Shown: positions 52,364 to 63,451, counted from the first letter of the stretch. The stretch: DNA of 64,000 bases from Acidobacteriota bacterium (GCA_019242475.1 JAFAVK010000094.1:1-64000), one strand, 5' to 3'. Translations and numbers: made by a program. The notes: generated by a model not told the origin, from the letters alone.

Positions 52364-53800
52364 ATGCTTTTCGTCGAGAGCAGGACGGCCGACCTGAGCG
52401 TCGAGAGAGACCTGCGCACGCCCGTCCTCGAAGCCCTGCGGCGGCGCGGCTTCGACCCGCTGATACGCTCGGCCCGCCTGCACTTCTTCGAGCAGGCCGC
52501 CGCCGGCCCAGAGCACGCCCGCGAGCTTGAGCGGGCGCTGGAAGAGCGCGCCGCGGCCGAGGGCGAGGAGCCTTACGTGCGCGGCGATGTCTTTTGTTTT
52601 GAAGACTTTGTGCATTACCTCATCTTCGGGGACGGCTTCGGCGGGGGCGCGGGGCTGCGCGCCGGCATAGTCTACGACGCCGAGACGGTCGCGCCGTCCG
52701 AGCGGCTCGAAGCCTTCTGCCGCAGCGTCGCGGAGGCGTACGAGGAGGCGGCGCGCGCGTCCGCGGGGGCGGGAGGCGGCTCGGAAGCCGCGCAGCACAT
52801 CGAGTGGCAGGCGCGCGAGGGACAGACGCACGGCGCCTTCGTTCAGGGCAGGGCCGAAGAATCTTCGGACGCGGCGCCGCGGCCGCCGGCCGTCACGCCG
52901 GAGCGTGCGCGCGGGGTCGAGATTCTTGAAGACGCGGCCGCACGCGGTTTTTTGCAAAGACTGGGCGAGGCTCACGACGACGGCCGCGCCACGGAGTTCG
53001 TCGCGGGCGGGCGCGGGCCGGAGCAGGAGTCTCTGGTCGCGAGGCTCGCGGGCGCGGGGCTCGTGCGGCGCGAGGTGCAGGTGAGCTGCCGCAAGGACGG
53101 CCATTCGCTCTTCCGCCTGCCCTCGACCGAGGCGCTCTCCATCGTCACGGCGAGCAACGCCGTGTGCAGCGTGTGCGGCTCGGCCGTGGCCGACGAGCGC
53201 GCCGAAGAACTCGTGACGCCGACGCCGCTCGCCTCTTCGCTGTTGAAGGACGGCGCGTGGCTGGTTAACAGTCTGCGCTCGATTCTCGCCAGTTTGGGCG
53301 TGCCCGAGGGGCAGACCTCGTCCTTACCGACTGATGCCGAGGGCGAGGCGCAGTTAATCGCGCACGTCTCGGGCGAGCCCTTCCGCTTCGTCCTGCGCGA
53401 CGGCGACTTCACGGGCGCGCACGCGCGGCGCGCGATAGACGGCGAAGCCGAGGCGCAGGCGACGCACACGGTCGTGGTCGCCGCGGGCAAGGTGCACGAA
53501 GAGGCGCGCGCGCGCCTGCGCGAGCACGCGAGGCGCCGCGCACGTTCGGGCAGCGAGACCGAGATCGTCTTCGTCGAAGGGCTCGACACGGCGGCCGAAG
53601 AGCTGCGCCCGCTGGTCGAGCGCGTCGCGCAGGACGCGCTCGCGCGCGAGCTGTACGAGCTGGACGCGGACGCGGGCTTCGACGTGGGCTACGCGCTCGC
53701 CGCGCGCTTCCGTCTCGCGCAGCACCGCCGCGAAGGCGCGCTCCAGGACTTAGCCGCCTCCGCCGCCGGCGCCCTCGCCGGCAGCCTCCGAGAGTTTTAA
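52364..53800 (+). CDS. Hypothetical protein (478 aa) with one CxxC pair
   Basis: Long ORF with good composition; CSVCGSAV; no family recognised. Confidence 0.6.
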   Translation: MLFVESRTADLSVERDLRTPVLEALRRRGFDPLIRSARLHFFEQAAAGPEHARELERALEERAAAEGEEPYVRGDVFCFEDFVHYLIFGDGFGGGAGLRAGIVYDAETVAPSERLEAFCRSVAEAYEEAARASAGAGGGSEAAQHIEWQAREGQTHGAFVQGRAEESSDAAPRPPAVTPERARGVEILEDAAARGFLQRLGEAHDDGRATEFVAGGRGPEQESLVARLAGAGLVRREVQVSCRKDGHSLFRLPSTEALSIVTASNAVCSVCGSAVADERAEELVTPTPLASSLLKDGAWLVNSLRSILASLGVPEGQTSSLPTDAEGEAQLIAHVSGEPFRFVLRDGDFTGAHARRAIDGEAEAQATHTVVVAAGKVHEEARARLREHARRRARSGSETEIVFVEGLDTAAEELRPLVERVAQDALARELYELDADAGFDVGYALAARFRLAQHRREGALQDLAASAAGALAGSLREF

Positions 53801-53805
53801 GGCTT

Positions 53806-53866
53806 AGGGTAAGGGGTGAAGGTCTTCACCCTTCCCCTTTCCCCTTTCCCCTTTCCCCCTTACCCT
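53806..53866. repeat. Heptamer-type intergenic inverted repeat (CCCCTTT family)
   Basis: AGGGTAAGGGG 53806-53816 / CCCCTTACCCT 53856-53866; inner GGTGAAG/CTTCACC; tandem CCCCTTT. Confidence 0.85.
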
Positions 53867-54015
53867 TTGCCCGTTGACTTGTTACCGTCCACGGCTGCCA
53901 ATTTGACGCGAAGGCCGAAAGCGGTATTGACAACCTCGCCGTCGTGGGGAGAATCTTAAGGCAGCAAGTGCCGCCCCCCAGTGCGGACTAGCCTTTCAGC
54001 CCTGAAGTTAAGACG

Positions 54016-55362
54016 ATGAACAACCGCTCTTTTCTGCTCCTGAGTCTGACGGCCGTCGTGTTTGCGCCCGCGCTCGTGTCGCGTGCGCAGCAGGCCGACC
54101 CTTCGCCGGCCTTCACGCGTCCGCGCGTCGTCAACACCGCGCAGCAGTCTTCGGCGCCGGCGCCGGTGCGCGTGCCGCAACAGCCGGTCGGGACGACACA
54201 GCAAGGCGCGCCGCCCGCGCCGTCCGCTTCTCCGGCGCCCAACCCGACGACGGCCGCGCCGCAGTACGTCGCGCCGGCCGCGCCCTTGCAGCCGGCGCAC
54301 CCGCCCTCGCTCTCTAAGTTCCGCGAGCGCGCGGCCGAGGCGCAGAGGCTTCTGAAGTCGCGGCTGACGCTCACCTCCTCGACGCCCAACACGGCCTTCG
54401 TCACGCTCGCCGCGCTCGAAGAGGGCTCTTCGAAGATTCACACGCTGAGCCTGCCGAAGGAGACCTTCCTCAAGGCGGGGACGGACGTGGTGCTGACGAC
54501 GGCGCAGGGTTTGAACGTGCGCGTGCAGGTCGTCCGCCCGAACTACGTCAACACGGCGGTCGCCCTCTCCGACGCCGCGACGGGCAAGCAGTTGACGCCG
54601 CTCGTCGTCGAGTACCCCATCGAGAAGTTCGGCCGCTTCCGCGAGATGGCCTACTACTCTTCGGCGCACCCGGCGCTCGTCTCGCCCGAGGTGTCGAAGC
54701 ACGGGCAGACGTACGTGCGCAACATGCTCGACCTCGCCGCGCAGCGCCTCAAGGAGAAGGGCAAGATCATCTCGCCCGAGACCGTGGACATCGCCGAGCG
54801 CCTCTGCCTCGTCGAGCACGTTGACCACGACCGCTACCGCCGCGAAGACCGCAAGCGCCTCTTCGAAGAGGTCTACGCGCTCTACGGGCTGAACGAGCTG
54901 GACACGTACCGCTACTCGGTCAGCTCGGCGGGCGCGGGCGGGATGGTGCAGATGATCGCCTCGACCTACCAGTTGGTGAGGCAGGCGCACCCGGGCGTGG
55001 GGCTCAACCCGGACTTCGTCGCGGGGATGCGCAACCACGGCAACGCGCTCGAAGCGATGCTGCTCTACATGCAGGACACCTGGAACGGCCTCGCGCTCGA
55101 CCCGGACGTGCTCGACGCGCTGGCGAACAAGACGGCGACGCGCGCGGAGCTGGCCGCCGCCGGTTACAACTCGAACCCCGCGCGCCTGCCGCTCTACCTG
55201 CGCCGCGGCGGCACGGCGTGGAAGAGTTTGATTCCGCGCGAGACGCAGATGTATCTCTCGATCTACTCCTCGGTCGAAGGGCTCATGCAGTTCAAGAACC
55301 GCGGCAGCGATTCCGCTCAACCCGCGCCGCAGCGGGTAGCGTCTGGAACGTCACGGGAATAA
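54016..55362 (+). CDS. Exported protein, possible lytic-transglycosylase-like
   Basis: Signal peptide; YSVSSAGAGGMVQMIASTYQLVRQAHPGVGL resembles the SLT active-site region. Confidence 0.55.
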   Translation: MNNRSFLLLSLTAVVFAPALVSRAQQADPSPAFTRPRVVNTAQQSSAPAPVRVPQQPVGTTQQGAPPAPSASPAPNPTTAAPQYVAPAAPLQPAHPPSLSKFRERAAEAQRLLKSRLTLTSSTPNTAFVTLAALEEGSSKIHTLSLPKETFLKAGTDVVLTTAQGLNVRVQVVRPNYVNTAVALSDAATGKQLTPLVVEYPIEKFGRFREMAYYSSAHPALVSPEVSKHGQTYVRNMLDLAAQRLKEKGKIISPETVDIAERLCLVEHVDHDRYRREDRKRLFEEVYALYGLNELDTYRYSVSSAGAGGMVQMIASTYQLVRQAHPGVGLNPDFVAGMRNHGNALEAMLLYMQDTWNGLALDPDVLDALANKTATRAELAAAGYNSNPARLPLYLRRGGTAWKSLIPRETQMYLSIYSSVEGLMQFKNRGSDSAQPAPQRVASGTSRE

Positions 55363-55382
55363 GTGAATACGACTTAAAACCT

Positions 55383-55465
55383 AAACGCAGAGTTCGCGTA
55401 GGCGCAGAGGGCGCGGAGAGTTTGATTCTCTCCGCGCCCTCTGCGCCTACGCGAACTCTCCGTTT
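55383..55465. repeat. Intergenic inverted repeat, 38-bp arms (37/38), 7-nt loop
   Basis: AAACGCAGAGTTCGCGTAGGCGCAGAGGGCGCGGAGAG-TTTGATT-CTCTCCGCGCCCTCTGCGCCTACGCGAACTCTCCGTTT. Confidence 0.95.
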
Positions 55466-55479
55466 AAGCTCTTACCGAC

Positions 55480-56412
55480 TTAACGCTCAAGGGACGCGCG
55501 ATCCCAGTGGGCGTGGGTCGCGGCGGCCTCGTAGGTGGCCTGAAGGAACTCTAGGAGCGCCGCGTCCGGGTCGTCGGACGTGCGGACGGCGTCGTAGGGG
55601 AGGACGAACTCTTTGAAGTCGTTGTTGTAGTAGGCGGCCCCGGGGCCGACGCGCGCGGCGTTGAAGCCCTCGGGCTCGGGGTAGGCGTAGGAGTAGAAGA
55701 TCGGCTCGGGCAGCGCCGGGCCGCCGGGCCAGGAGCCGGCGCTGGAGACCTCGTGCGAGTACGCCTCGCGCGTGATGGAGTCGGGGACACCGGGCGTGCC
55801 CGGGTGCTCGGGCGCGCGGCGGCCGGAGAAGCGCGTCACGGCGAGGTCGAAGCTGCCCCAGAAGAAATGGACGGGGCTGCACTTGCCCTCGAAGCCCGAG
55901 CGGAACTGCTGGAAGACGCGCTCCGACTGCACGAGCGCGCGCCAGAAGCGGTTCGCGTACTCCGGGTCGTAAGACTTGTGCTCAACGTCCTGCTCGAAGG
56001 GGACGGGGTCGGGGACTTCGACCGGCGTCGTCCAGATTTTCACTTCCAACCCTAACTCTTTCATCAAAGACGTGAACTCGCCGTAGAAGTCCGCGACCGT
56101 GCGCGGCGCGAGTTGCAGCGAACGCGCGTCGCCGTCGTGGGTTTCGATGACGAGCCTGTGGTCTTTGAAGTCGAAGTCGATCTGAAAAGTCCGCCGGCCG
56201 TACGGCACGGCCGAGGTGGTCAGCCCGCGCGCCGTGACGTAGAGCGGCACCTGCCACCAGTGGTTCACGAGCGGCGCCTGCGCCAGCCGCACCTTGCCGA
56301 CGACCTGCGTCCACATGTGCAGCGTCGCCAGGGTTTCGCGCCACTCGTCGAAAGGGAGGCCGGGCCAGGGGCCGGCGGCGTGCTGCTCAGTCAGGCTCAT
56401 GGAATCAACCAT
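55480..56412 (-). CDS. DUF5996 family protein
   Basis: GLPFDEWRETLATLHMWTQVVGKVRLAQAPLVNHWWQVPLYVTARGLTTSAVPYGRRTFQIDFDF; CSPVHFFWGSFDLAVTRFSGR. Confidence 0.85.
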   Translation of the reverse strand: MVDSMSLTEQHAAGPWPGLPFDEWRETLATLHMWTQVVGKVRLAQAPLVNHWWQVPLYVTARGLTTSAVPYGRRTFQIDFDFKDHRLVIETHDGDARSLQLAPRTVADFYGEFTSLMKELGLEVKIWTTPVEVPDPVPFEQDVEHKSYDPEYANRFWRALVQSERVFQQFRSGFEGKCSPVHFFWGSFDLAVTRFSGRRAPEHPGTPGVPDSITREAYSHEVSSAGSWPGGPALPEPIFYSYAYPEPEGFNAARVGPGAAYYNNDFKEFVLPYDAVRTSDDPDAALLEFLQATYEAAATHAHWDRASLER

Positions 56413-56479
56413 CCTTCTCGTCCTCGTTCAAAGCGGCGCCCGCCGAAATCCGGCGGGCGCACCCCAACGCCGGCAGCAG

Positions 56480-56950
56480 TCAGGTGGCCGCATTCTGGGC
56501 CACGTCCCACCCCGCGCTTGTGGCGGACTTCCCGGCGCCCATGAAGTCCCAGTGAATTTGATTGTAGTTCATGGTGACGGTCTCGACCGGGCGGTCGCCG
56601 CCGCCGCCCCCTATCGAGATGGACGAGAGCACCACATTCTTCAGCGTGTAGCGTAGGAGCGGCAGGACTTTACCCCCGTCGTTGCGGCCTATCGTGATTG
56701 CCACCTCGCTGAATGGACTGCCCATACAGCAAGCCTCGTTGAGCTTGGGTGATGCCTGGTCGAGGTACTTATTGACGGTGAAATCCTGATGGTTGGGTTT
56801 GCGTGAAGTTCTCTCCGTGTTCGAGATGTCGCCGGTGATCTGCATGGCGACGCCGTGGCTGAAAGAGAGCAGCTCGATCTGGTCGCGGAAGTCGGCCAGC
56901 GTTGACGTGCCCGGCATGTCCGGCGTCATCTTCATGAGAAGAACGTCCAT
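56480..56950 (-). CDS. Hcp-family (T6SS tube-like) protein, orphan
   Basis: IELLSFSHGVAMQ...RKPNHQDFTVNKYLDQASPKLNEACCMGSPFSEVAITIGR...YTLKNVVLSSISIGGGGGDRPVETVTMNYNQIHWDF. Confidence 0.85.
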   Translation of the reverse strand: MDVLLMKMTPDMPGTSTLADFRDQIELLSFSHGVAMQITGDISNTERTSRKPNHQDFTVNKYLDQASPKLNEACCMGSPFSEVAITIGRNDGGKVLPLLRYTLKNVVLSSISIGGGGGDRPVETVTMNYNQIHWDFMGAGKSATSAGWDVAQNAAT

Positions 56951-57088
56951 GTCGCCTCCATTCTGACGAGAGTTCGGGTTTGAGAGTTAGCTTGCGACGA
57001 GTTTGATAGTGCGCCCCGCGGGTTAGGCCGACCATTCTAACACATCGCGCCGCGCGCGCCGCACCGTTTAGTCGGCGGCGCGCGGAGG

Positions 57089-58993
57089 TCAGTCTCCGTA
57101 CTGCATGCTCTCGCCGAGCGTCGGGTCGGGGAGGACGTCGCGGCGCGAGTCGTCGGCGTACTGGAGTTTGTAGAGGCGCCAGTAGAGGTCGCGGCGGGCG
57201 AGGAGCTGCTGGTGCGTGCCGCGCTCGCGCAGCTCGCCGTGGTGGAGGACGAGAATCTGGTCGGCGCGCTGGACGGTCGAGAGGCGGTGCGCGACGACGA
57301 TGGAGGTGCGGTCGCGCAGGACGCGCTCGATGGCCCGCTGGATGAGCTGCTCGGTCTCGGTGTCGATGGAGCTGGTCGCCTCGTCGAGGATGAGGAGCGC
57401 CGGGTCGAAGGCGAGCGCGCGGGCGAAGGAGATGAGCTGCTTCTGTCCGACCGAGAGGCCGGCGCCGCGCTCGCGCACCTCCGACTGGTAGCCCTCGGGC
57501 AGGCGCTCGATGAAGCCGTCGGCGTGCACCTCGCGCGCGGCCCAGCGGACGCGCTCGTCCGACACGTCCTCGCGGCCGAGGCGGATGTTGCCCTCGACCG
57601 TGCCGCTGAAGAGGAACACGTCCTGCAAGACGACGGCGAAGTTCTCCCTTAAAGATTTCAAGTCCCACTCGCGCACGTCCACGCCGTCGAGCAAGACCTG
57701 CCCGCGCTGCACGTCGTAGAAGCGCATGAGGAGGTTCGTGATCGTCGTCTTCCCCGAGCCGGTGTGGCCGACGAGCGCGATGGTCTGGCCGGGCTCGGCC
57801 ACGAACGACACGTCCTTCAAGACCCAGTCCTCGCCCTTGTAGGCGAACCAGACGTGGCGGAACTCGACGCGGCCGCGCGCGCGCCCTTTCATCTGCGGGC
57901 TCTCGGGCGTCGTGATGGCGATGGGCAGGTCGAGCGTGCGGAAGATGCGCTGCGAGGCGACGAGCGCCGCCTGGAAGACGTTGTACTTGTCCGAGATGTC
58001 GCGGATGGGCTGGAAGAGCTGCTGCGAGTACTGGATGAAGGCGACGAGCGCGCCGATGGAGAGCACCTCGCGCGCGGGCGTGTTCTGCATCACGCGCCAG
58101 CCGCCGTACCAGATGATGAGCGCGACGCCGAGCGAGCCGATAAAATCGACGAGCGGGAAGAAGACCGCGTAGTAGAAGATGGTCTCGATGTTGGCCTGCC
58201 GGTAGTCGTCGTTGGCGTCGTGGAACTGCCGGAGGGACTTCGCCTCGCGGTTGAAAATTTGGACGGTCTGCGCGCCCGAGATGTGCTCCTGCAAGAACGA
58301 GTTGATGCGCGCCAGCTTCGTCCGCACGAGGTCGTAGCCGCGCCGCGCGTGCTTGCGGAACCAGGTCGTCGCCGCGAAGAGCAGCGGCACGGTGACGAGC
58401 GCGACGAGCGTGAGGCGCCAGTCCATCCAAGCCATGAAGGCGACGATGGCGAAGACCCTCAACACGTCGCCCAACCCCTCGATGACGCCCGAGGTGAAGA
58501 GTTCGTTGAGCGCGTCCACGTCGGACGTGAGCCGCGTCATGATGCGGCCGACGGGGTTGCGGTCGAAGTAGGCGACCTCCTGGCGTTGGAGCTTGTCGTA
58601 AAGCTCCGCGCGCAGGTCGTACATGACGTGCTGGCCGACCGACTGGAGGAGGACGGTCTGGAGGTACGAGACGAGCATCGTCAGGAGCTTGACGCCGAAG
58701 AAGGCGAGCGCGAGCAGGCCGAGCCCGCGGACGAAGCTGTCGTAGAGGACGCGCCACGCCTCGGCGGGTAGATTCTGGCGCTGGTCTGCCGCGGGCTTGA
58801 TGTACCAGTCGATGGCGTACTGGAAGAATTTCGGCTCGACCACGCCGAGCGCGTTGACGCCGAGCGTCAGGACGAGCGCGGGCACGATGAGGCGCCGGTA
58901 CGGCCGCAGGTAGCGCAGCAGGCGCCGGGCGATCCCGCGGTCGAACTGCTTGAGCGCCTCCTCCTCGTGAAACTGTTGGACTGTCGCGGACAT
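57089..58993 (-). CDS. ABC exporter (MsbA-type fused TM-NBD)
   Basis: [59 protein letters not shown]. Confidence 0.93.
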   Translation of the reverse strand: MSATVQQFHEEEALKQFDRGIARRLLRYLRPYRRLIVPALVLTLGVNALGVVEPKFFQYAIDWYIKPAADQRQNLPAEAWRVLYDSFVRGLGLLALAFFGVKLLTMLVSYLQTVLLQSVGQHVMYDLRAELYDKLQRQEVAYFDRNPVGRIMTRLTSDVDALNELFTSGVIEGLGDVLRVFAIVAFMAWMDWRLTLVALVTVPLLFAATTWFRKHARRGYDLVRTKLARINSFLQEHISGAQTVQIFNREAKSLRQFHDANDDYRQANIETIFYYAVFFPLVDFIGSLGVALIIWYGGWRVMQNTPAREVLSIGALVAFIQYSQQLFQPIRDISDKYNVFQAALVASQRIFRTLDLPIAITTPESPQMKGRARGRVEFRHVWFAYKGEDWVLKDVSFVAEPGQTIALVGHTGSGKTTITNLLMRFYDVQRGQVLLDGVDVREWDLKSLRENFAVVLQDVFLFSGTVEGNIRLGREDVSDERVRWAAREVHADGFIERLPEGYQSEVRERGAGLSVGQKQLISFARALAFDPALLILDEATSSIDTETEQLIQRAIERVLRDRTSIVVAHRLSTVQRADQILVLHHGELRERGTHQQLLARRDLYWRLYKLQYADDSRRDVLPDPTLGESMQYGD

Positions 58994-59025
58994 CTCTTTC
59001 GTCTAAAACCTTTCCTCGACGCGGC

Positions 59026-59487
59026 TCACATTCCGGGCTTGAAGTAGGCCGCCATCACCTGCTCGCGGCGCGGGAAGTGGAGCAATTCGCCGAGCGCGCC
59101 GAGGGCGAAGAGCAGGTAGAAGTAGTCGTTCCAGGTGATAAAGAGTCCCACCAGCCCGAGGAGCGCTGCCGACTCGCAGAGCGCCAGCGCGAGGATGAAG
59201 CCGGCCTGCAAGATGTCCGGCTGTTGCCGCTCGGCCGCGCGCTTGTACAAGGCGGACTTCAGGACGAAGGAGGCCGCGACCATAGAGAGCGCCAGGGCCG
59301 CCAGCGCGTAGAGAACCGTCGTGTTGCCCCCGCCCATCACCGCCCCTGTTCCGGCGCCGGGGCGGACGAGGCGCGTGACGAGGACGAACAGGCCGACGGT
59401 TATCAGGAACGCCCCCCAGAGTATGCGCATCACGCGGAGCCTGAAGTTAGGCCCCAAGTCGGGGCCGGCGGCCGGTCGGTTCATCAT
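59026..59487 (-). CDS. Small membrane protein between two ABC exporters
   Basis: About four hydrophobic segments in 153 aa; compact operon context. Confidence 0.6.
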   Translation of the reverse strand: MMNRPAAGPDLGPNFRLRVMRILWGAFLITVGLFVLVTRLVRPGAGTGAVMGGGNTTVLYALAALALSMVAASFVLKSALYKRAAERQQPDILQAGFILALALCESAALLGLVGLFITWNDYFYLLFALGALGELLHFPRREQVMAAYFKPGM

Positions 59488-59520
59488 GGCTTTCGGGCTC
59501 CTCCCTCAAAGTCGCGTCGT

Positions 59521-61263
59521 TCAGCTCGCCGCCAACTCCTCTTCGAGCAACTGGCGCTCGTAGAGGTCTGCGTACTCGCCGCCCGCGGCGAGCAGTTCCT
59601 CGTGTGTGCCGCGCTCGACGACGCGCCCCTCGTCGAGGACGCAGATGAGGTCGGCGTCGCGGACGGTCGAGATGCGGTGCGAGACGATGAGCGAGGTGCG
59701 CTCGCGCATCACGCCGCGCAGGCGGCCGAGAATCTTCTCCTCCGTGTAGGTGTCCACGGCCGAGAGCGCGTCGTCGAGGATGAGGATGCGCGGCTGGCGC
59801 ATGACGGCGCGCGCGATGGCCGTGCGCTGCTTCTGCCCGCCCGAGAGCGTGATGCCACGCTCGCCGACCAACGTGTCGAAGCACTCGGGGAAGTCGCGCA
59901 CGTCGTCGGCCAGCCCCGCGATCTCGGCCGCCCACTCCACCTCGGCGCGCGAAAACTTCGGGACGCCGAACGCGACGTTCTCGTCCAGCGTGTCGCTGAA
60001 GAGGAACGTCTCCTGCGGCACGTAGCCGAAGGCCGCGCGCAGCTGCGCGAGCGGGTAGTCGCGCACGTCCACGCCGTCGATGAAGACCGTGCCCGGCGGC
60101 GGCTCGACCACGCGCGGCAGCAGGTTCATCAGGGTGGACTTGCCCGAGCCCGTCCTCCCGACGAAGGCGACCGTCTGCCCGGCCTCGATGGTCAGGTCAA
60201 CGTCCTTCAGGACGGCCGGCGAGTGCTCGCCGTAGGCGAACGTCAGGTGCCTGAACTCGATGCGGCCGCGGACGGGCGGCTGCTCTTTAACAGTCGGCGC
60301 GTCCTTAATCGCGGGCTCGACGGCGAAGATGGCGTTCATGCGCTTGAGGCTCGCCGTGCCGCGCTGGTAGAGGTTGGCGACGTAGCCGAGCGCGATGAGC
60401 GGCCAGATGAGCTTCATCAGGAAGAGCGTGAACTCGACGAACTGCCCCTTAGTCATCTCGCCGCGCACGGCGAGCACGCCGCCGTACCAGACGATCAGCA
60501 CCATCCCGAGCCCGATGACGAACTGGATGAGCGGCCGCATCACGGCCGAGATGCGCACGAGCGCGAGGTTGCGCGTCGCGTACTCGCGGTTGAAGGTCTT
60601 GAAAGCCTCGACCTCGGCGTCCTCCTGCGCGTAGGCGCGCACGACCCGCACGCCCGAGATGTTCTCCTGCGCGCGCGCCGTGATGTGCGAGAAGAACTCC
60701 TGAATCTTCTCGAAGCGGACGTGCACCTGCTGGCCGAAATACTTCACCGTGAGCGAGACGAGCGGCATCGTCACGAAGAGGAGCAGGGTCAGGCGCACGC
60801 TGATCCGCAGCATCAGGGGGAGGATGACGAGGACGACGAAGACCGTCTGGAGCGTGTACATCACCATCGGCCCGGCGAGCTGGCGGACGGCGGCGAGGTC
60901 GTTCGTGGCGCGCGCCATCAGGTCGCCCGTGCGGTGCTCCTGGAAGAAGGTGAGCGGCTGCTTTTGCAAATGCGCGTAGAAGTCCTGCCGCAGGTCGTAC
61001 TCGACGTGGCGCGACATGCCGATGAGGATGTTGCGTTGGAGGTAAAGGAAGATTCCGCTCACGACGCGGATGCCGATAATGATGAGGGCGAAGCGCGTGA
61101 TCGTCGCCCAGGTCGGGCCGGCGCTCAGGGAGTCCACGGCCCGCCCGACGTAGACCGGCTCCAGCACCCCGATGACCACCGAGGCCAGGATGCAGAAGAC
61201 GCCGACGAAGAGGGACTTCTTGTACGGGCGGAAGTAGAGTGCGAATTTTCGCAGGTCGTCCAT
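59521..61263 (-). CDS. ABC exporter (fused TM-NBD)
   Basis: [58 protein letters not shown]. Confidence 0.93.
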   Translation of the reverse strand: MDDLRKFALYFRPYKKSLFVGVFCILASVVIGVLEPVYVGRAVDSLSAGPTWATITRFALIIIGIRVVSGIFLYLQRNILIGMSRHVEYDLRQDFYAHLQKQPLTFFQEHRTGDLMARATNDLAAVRQLAGPMVMYTLQTVFVVLVILPLMLRISVRLTLLLFVTMPLVSLTVKYFGQQVHVRFEKIQEFFSHITARAQENISGVRVVRAYAQEDAEVEAFKTFNREYATRNLALVRISAVMRPLIQFVIGLGMVLIVWYGGVLAVRGEMTKGQFVEFTLFLMKLIWPLIALGYVANLYQRGTASLKRMNAIFAVEPAIKDAPTVKEQPPVRGRIEFRHLTFAYGEHSPAVLKDVDLTIEAGQTVAFVGRTGSGKSTLMNLLPRVVEPPPGTVFIDGVDVRDYPLAQLRAAFGYVPQETFLFSDTLDENVAFGVPKFSRAEVEWAAEIAGLADDVRDFPECFDTLVGERGITLSGGQKQRTAIARAVMRQPRILILDDALSAVDTYTEEKILGRLRGVMRERTSLIVSHRISTVRDADLICVLDEGRVVERGTHEELLAAGGEYADLYERQLLEEELAAS

Positions 61264-61384
61264 GAGCGCAGAGCCGGCCGCCGCCGGGCCGTCAAACTAT
61301 ATAAAGCCTTCGACTGTCCTTTACGTTTACTCCGCCGCCTATGATGCGCGATTTTCGCCCCCGAAGACAAACGCCCCACGCGGT

Positions 61385-61519
61385 AGTAGGCAGTAGGCAG
61401 GCGGCAGTAGGCATTTGAAGGCAAGAAGAGTTAACGAAACGGAGGCGGCGAGAAATGAATCTCGCCGCCTCCGCATCATTTAACTTCTTTCTCGACCGGC
61501 TAACTGCCTACTGCCTACT
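61385..61519. repeat. Composite inverted repeat (GTAGGCA family) with internal 13-bp hairpin
   Basis: AGTAGGCAGTAGGCAG 61385-61400 / CTGCCTACTGCCTACT 61504-61519; inner GGAGGCGGCGAGA-AATGAA-TCTCGCCGCCTCC 61441-61472. Confidence 0.9.
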
Positions 61520-61527
61520 GAAAAAGA

Positions 61528-63237
61528 TTACGAGGGGTTGCAGGACTCTTGCACGTCGGCGGGCGCCTCGGACGGCAGGCCGTTGTAGACCTCGGAGGTC
61601 TCGCGCGCGGGCAGGACGGGCTCGTAAGGGGGGGAGAAGATGTCTTCGGGCGGGAGGTCTTCCGTCGAGCAGACGCGGTTGCGCCCCGTGCGCTTGGCGA
61701 GGAAGAGCGCGCGGTCGGCGCTCGTCACCAAAAGCTCGCGCGAGCTGGCGTCGTTGGGGAAGGTCGCGACGCCCAGCGAGGCCGTGATGCAGCCGACGCC
61801 CGGCACCTCTGTGCGCTCGATGCGCGAGCGCAGGCGCTCGGCGACGACCTTCGCGCCCTCGTGCCCGGCCTGCGGGAGGATGATGGCGAACTCCTCGCCG
61901 CCGTAGCGCGCGGCCGTGTCCACGCCGCGCACCTCCTCGCGCAGGGCGTTGGCGAGGATGCGCAGCGCCGCGTCGCCCGCGTCGTGCCCGTGCGTGTCGT
62001 TAACGCGCTTGAAGTAGTCGATGTCCAGGAGGATGAGCGAGACGGGCTGGCGCATGCGGGTCGCCAGGTGCAGGTCGCGTTCGAGCTGTATCTCGAAGAA
62101 GCGGCGGTTGAAGCAGCCCGTCAGGCCGTCGGTTAGGGCCTGGTGCTGCATCTGCTGGAAGAGGCGCGCATGGTTGACGGCGACGGCGACCTGGTCGGCC
62201 ACCGTGCGCAGGAGCATCACCTCGTTCTCCTGCCAGAGGCGCTGCGGGTCGTCCGACGTGACCATCAGCACGCCCATCGTCCGGTCGTGGTAGATGACGG
62301 GCACGGCCGCCATCGGGCACGCGTCCGACTCGTCCGCGTTGATACAGCCGTCGTGCACGTACGACTTGATCCGCCCACGCAGGCGCACGCCGAGCGCTTC
62401 GAGGTCGCTGAGCAGCTCGGCGCCCGCGTCCTCCTCGTCCGCGCCGTCGCGGAAGTAGAACTTGGTCAGGGAGGCCTGGCCGTGCTCGCCCTCGATGTTG
62501 AGCGCGCTCGACTCCGCGCCGAGCGCGCGCCCCACCTCGTTGACGGTCGTCTGGAGGACGCTCGGCAGCTCAAGCGTGCTGCGGATGGCGGTCGAGATGC
62601 GGTTGACGGCGATCTCGCGCACGGCCTGCTCTTGCAGGAGGCGCGCGAGCTTGGTCGTGACAGAGACCGTGAGCTGGAGCGAGGTCGTCTTCGGCACGCA
62701 GGTGCGGACGGCCTTCGAGAAGAGGTGCGCGCGGTCGGGCTGCTCGGCCGTGACGCGCGCCATCAGGTATTCGAGCGCCGAGTAGACGATGTCGGGCTCG
62801 AACGACCAGATGACCTCGTCGCCGGCCGCCTCCTGCCCCTCCTCGTCCTCGGTGCGCACCGAGGCCATCAGCGCCGAGAAGCGCGCGTCGGCGATGACGA
62901 CGAAGCGCTCGTACGACTCGCACCCGTCCGGCTTGTTCAGGAGGATCGGCTCGCGCTCCGACCCGTCGGAGAGATCGACCGCGCAGAGCCCGTCCTCGGG
63001 CGCCGCGAAGAAGAAGGCGTAGCGGGCCAGGCGCCCCACCTCACGCACGCGCGCAACGTCGCGCAAAGAGCGCTGCGCCTCCGGCAGAAGGCTCTCGACC
63101 ACCAGCGCCGCCAGGTTGTTCTCCAGCACCACGTCCTCGAAATACCGGTGAAGCTGCACAATGGTAGGCTCCGCGCAACGGACGGGTGTCAGTTGGCGTG
63201 AGTGTTGTGCGAGCAGGGCGCTGTAGAGCGAGAGCAT
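61528..63237 (-). CDS. GAF + GGDEF diguanylate cyclase
   Basis: TDGLTGCFNRRFFEIQLERDL; VRGVDTAARYGGEEFAIILPQAG (GGEEF with RxxD I-site five residues upstream). Confidence 0.9.
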   Translation of the reverse strand: MLSLYSALLAQHSRQLTPVRCAEPTIVQLHRYFEDVVLENNLAALVVESLLPEAQRSLRDVARVREVGRLARYAFFFAAPEDGLCAVDLSDGSEREPILLNKPDGCESYERFVVIADARFSALMASVRTEDEEGQEAAGDEVIWSFEPDIVYSALEYLMARVTAEQPDRAHLFSKAVRTCVPKTTSLQLTVSVTTKLARLLQEQAVREIAVNRISTAIRSTLELPSVLQTTVNEVGRALGAESSALNIEGEHGQASLTKFYFRDGADEEDAGAELLSDLEALGVRLRGRIKSYVHDGCINADESDACPMAAVPVIYHDRTMGVLMVTSDDPQRLWQENEVMLLRTVADQVAVAVNHARLFQQMQHQALTDGLTGCFNRRFFEIQLERDLHLATRMRQPVSLILLDIDYFKRVNDTHGHDAGDAALRILANALREEVRGVDTAARYGGEEFAIILPQAGHEGAKVVAERLRSRIERTEVPGVGCITASLGVATFPNDASSRELLVTSADRALFLAKRTGRNRVCSTEDLPPEDIFSPPYEPVLPARETSEVYNGLPSEAPADVQESCNPS

Positions 63238-63451
63238 CGGGAATCCCAGTCGGAACGGGAAAAGGGTGGACGCGGGTTCCGTGGATACAAAGAAGGTGCT
63301 AGACCCTTTGGCAGGTCTAGTGACAAACACATTTTGACACAAGGCAAACATGTTTGTCTACGGGTTTTTAGGGGTAAGTGTGCAGTTTTTGAACATCGTC
63401 CGCGGCCTTTCCGGCGGCCGGTTTGACGGCCGGATTCAGCCGGGTGTGAGG

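Noticed and set aside
56769-58757. 662-aa minus-strand ORF
   Set aside because: Out-of-frame shadow of the ABC exporter gene; Arg-rich composition.
63299-63380. Regulatory element upstream of the GGDEF gene (CTAGACC/GGTCTAG hairpin, TTTTGACACAAGG)
   Set aside because: Short 7-bp hairpin and weak promoter match in an AT-richer intergenic region; not enough support to call a riboswitch.
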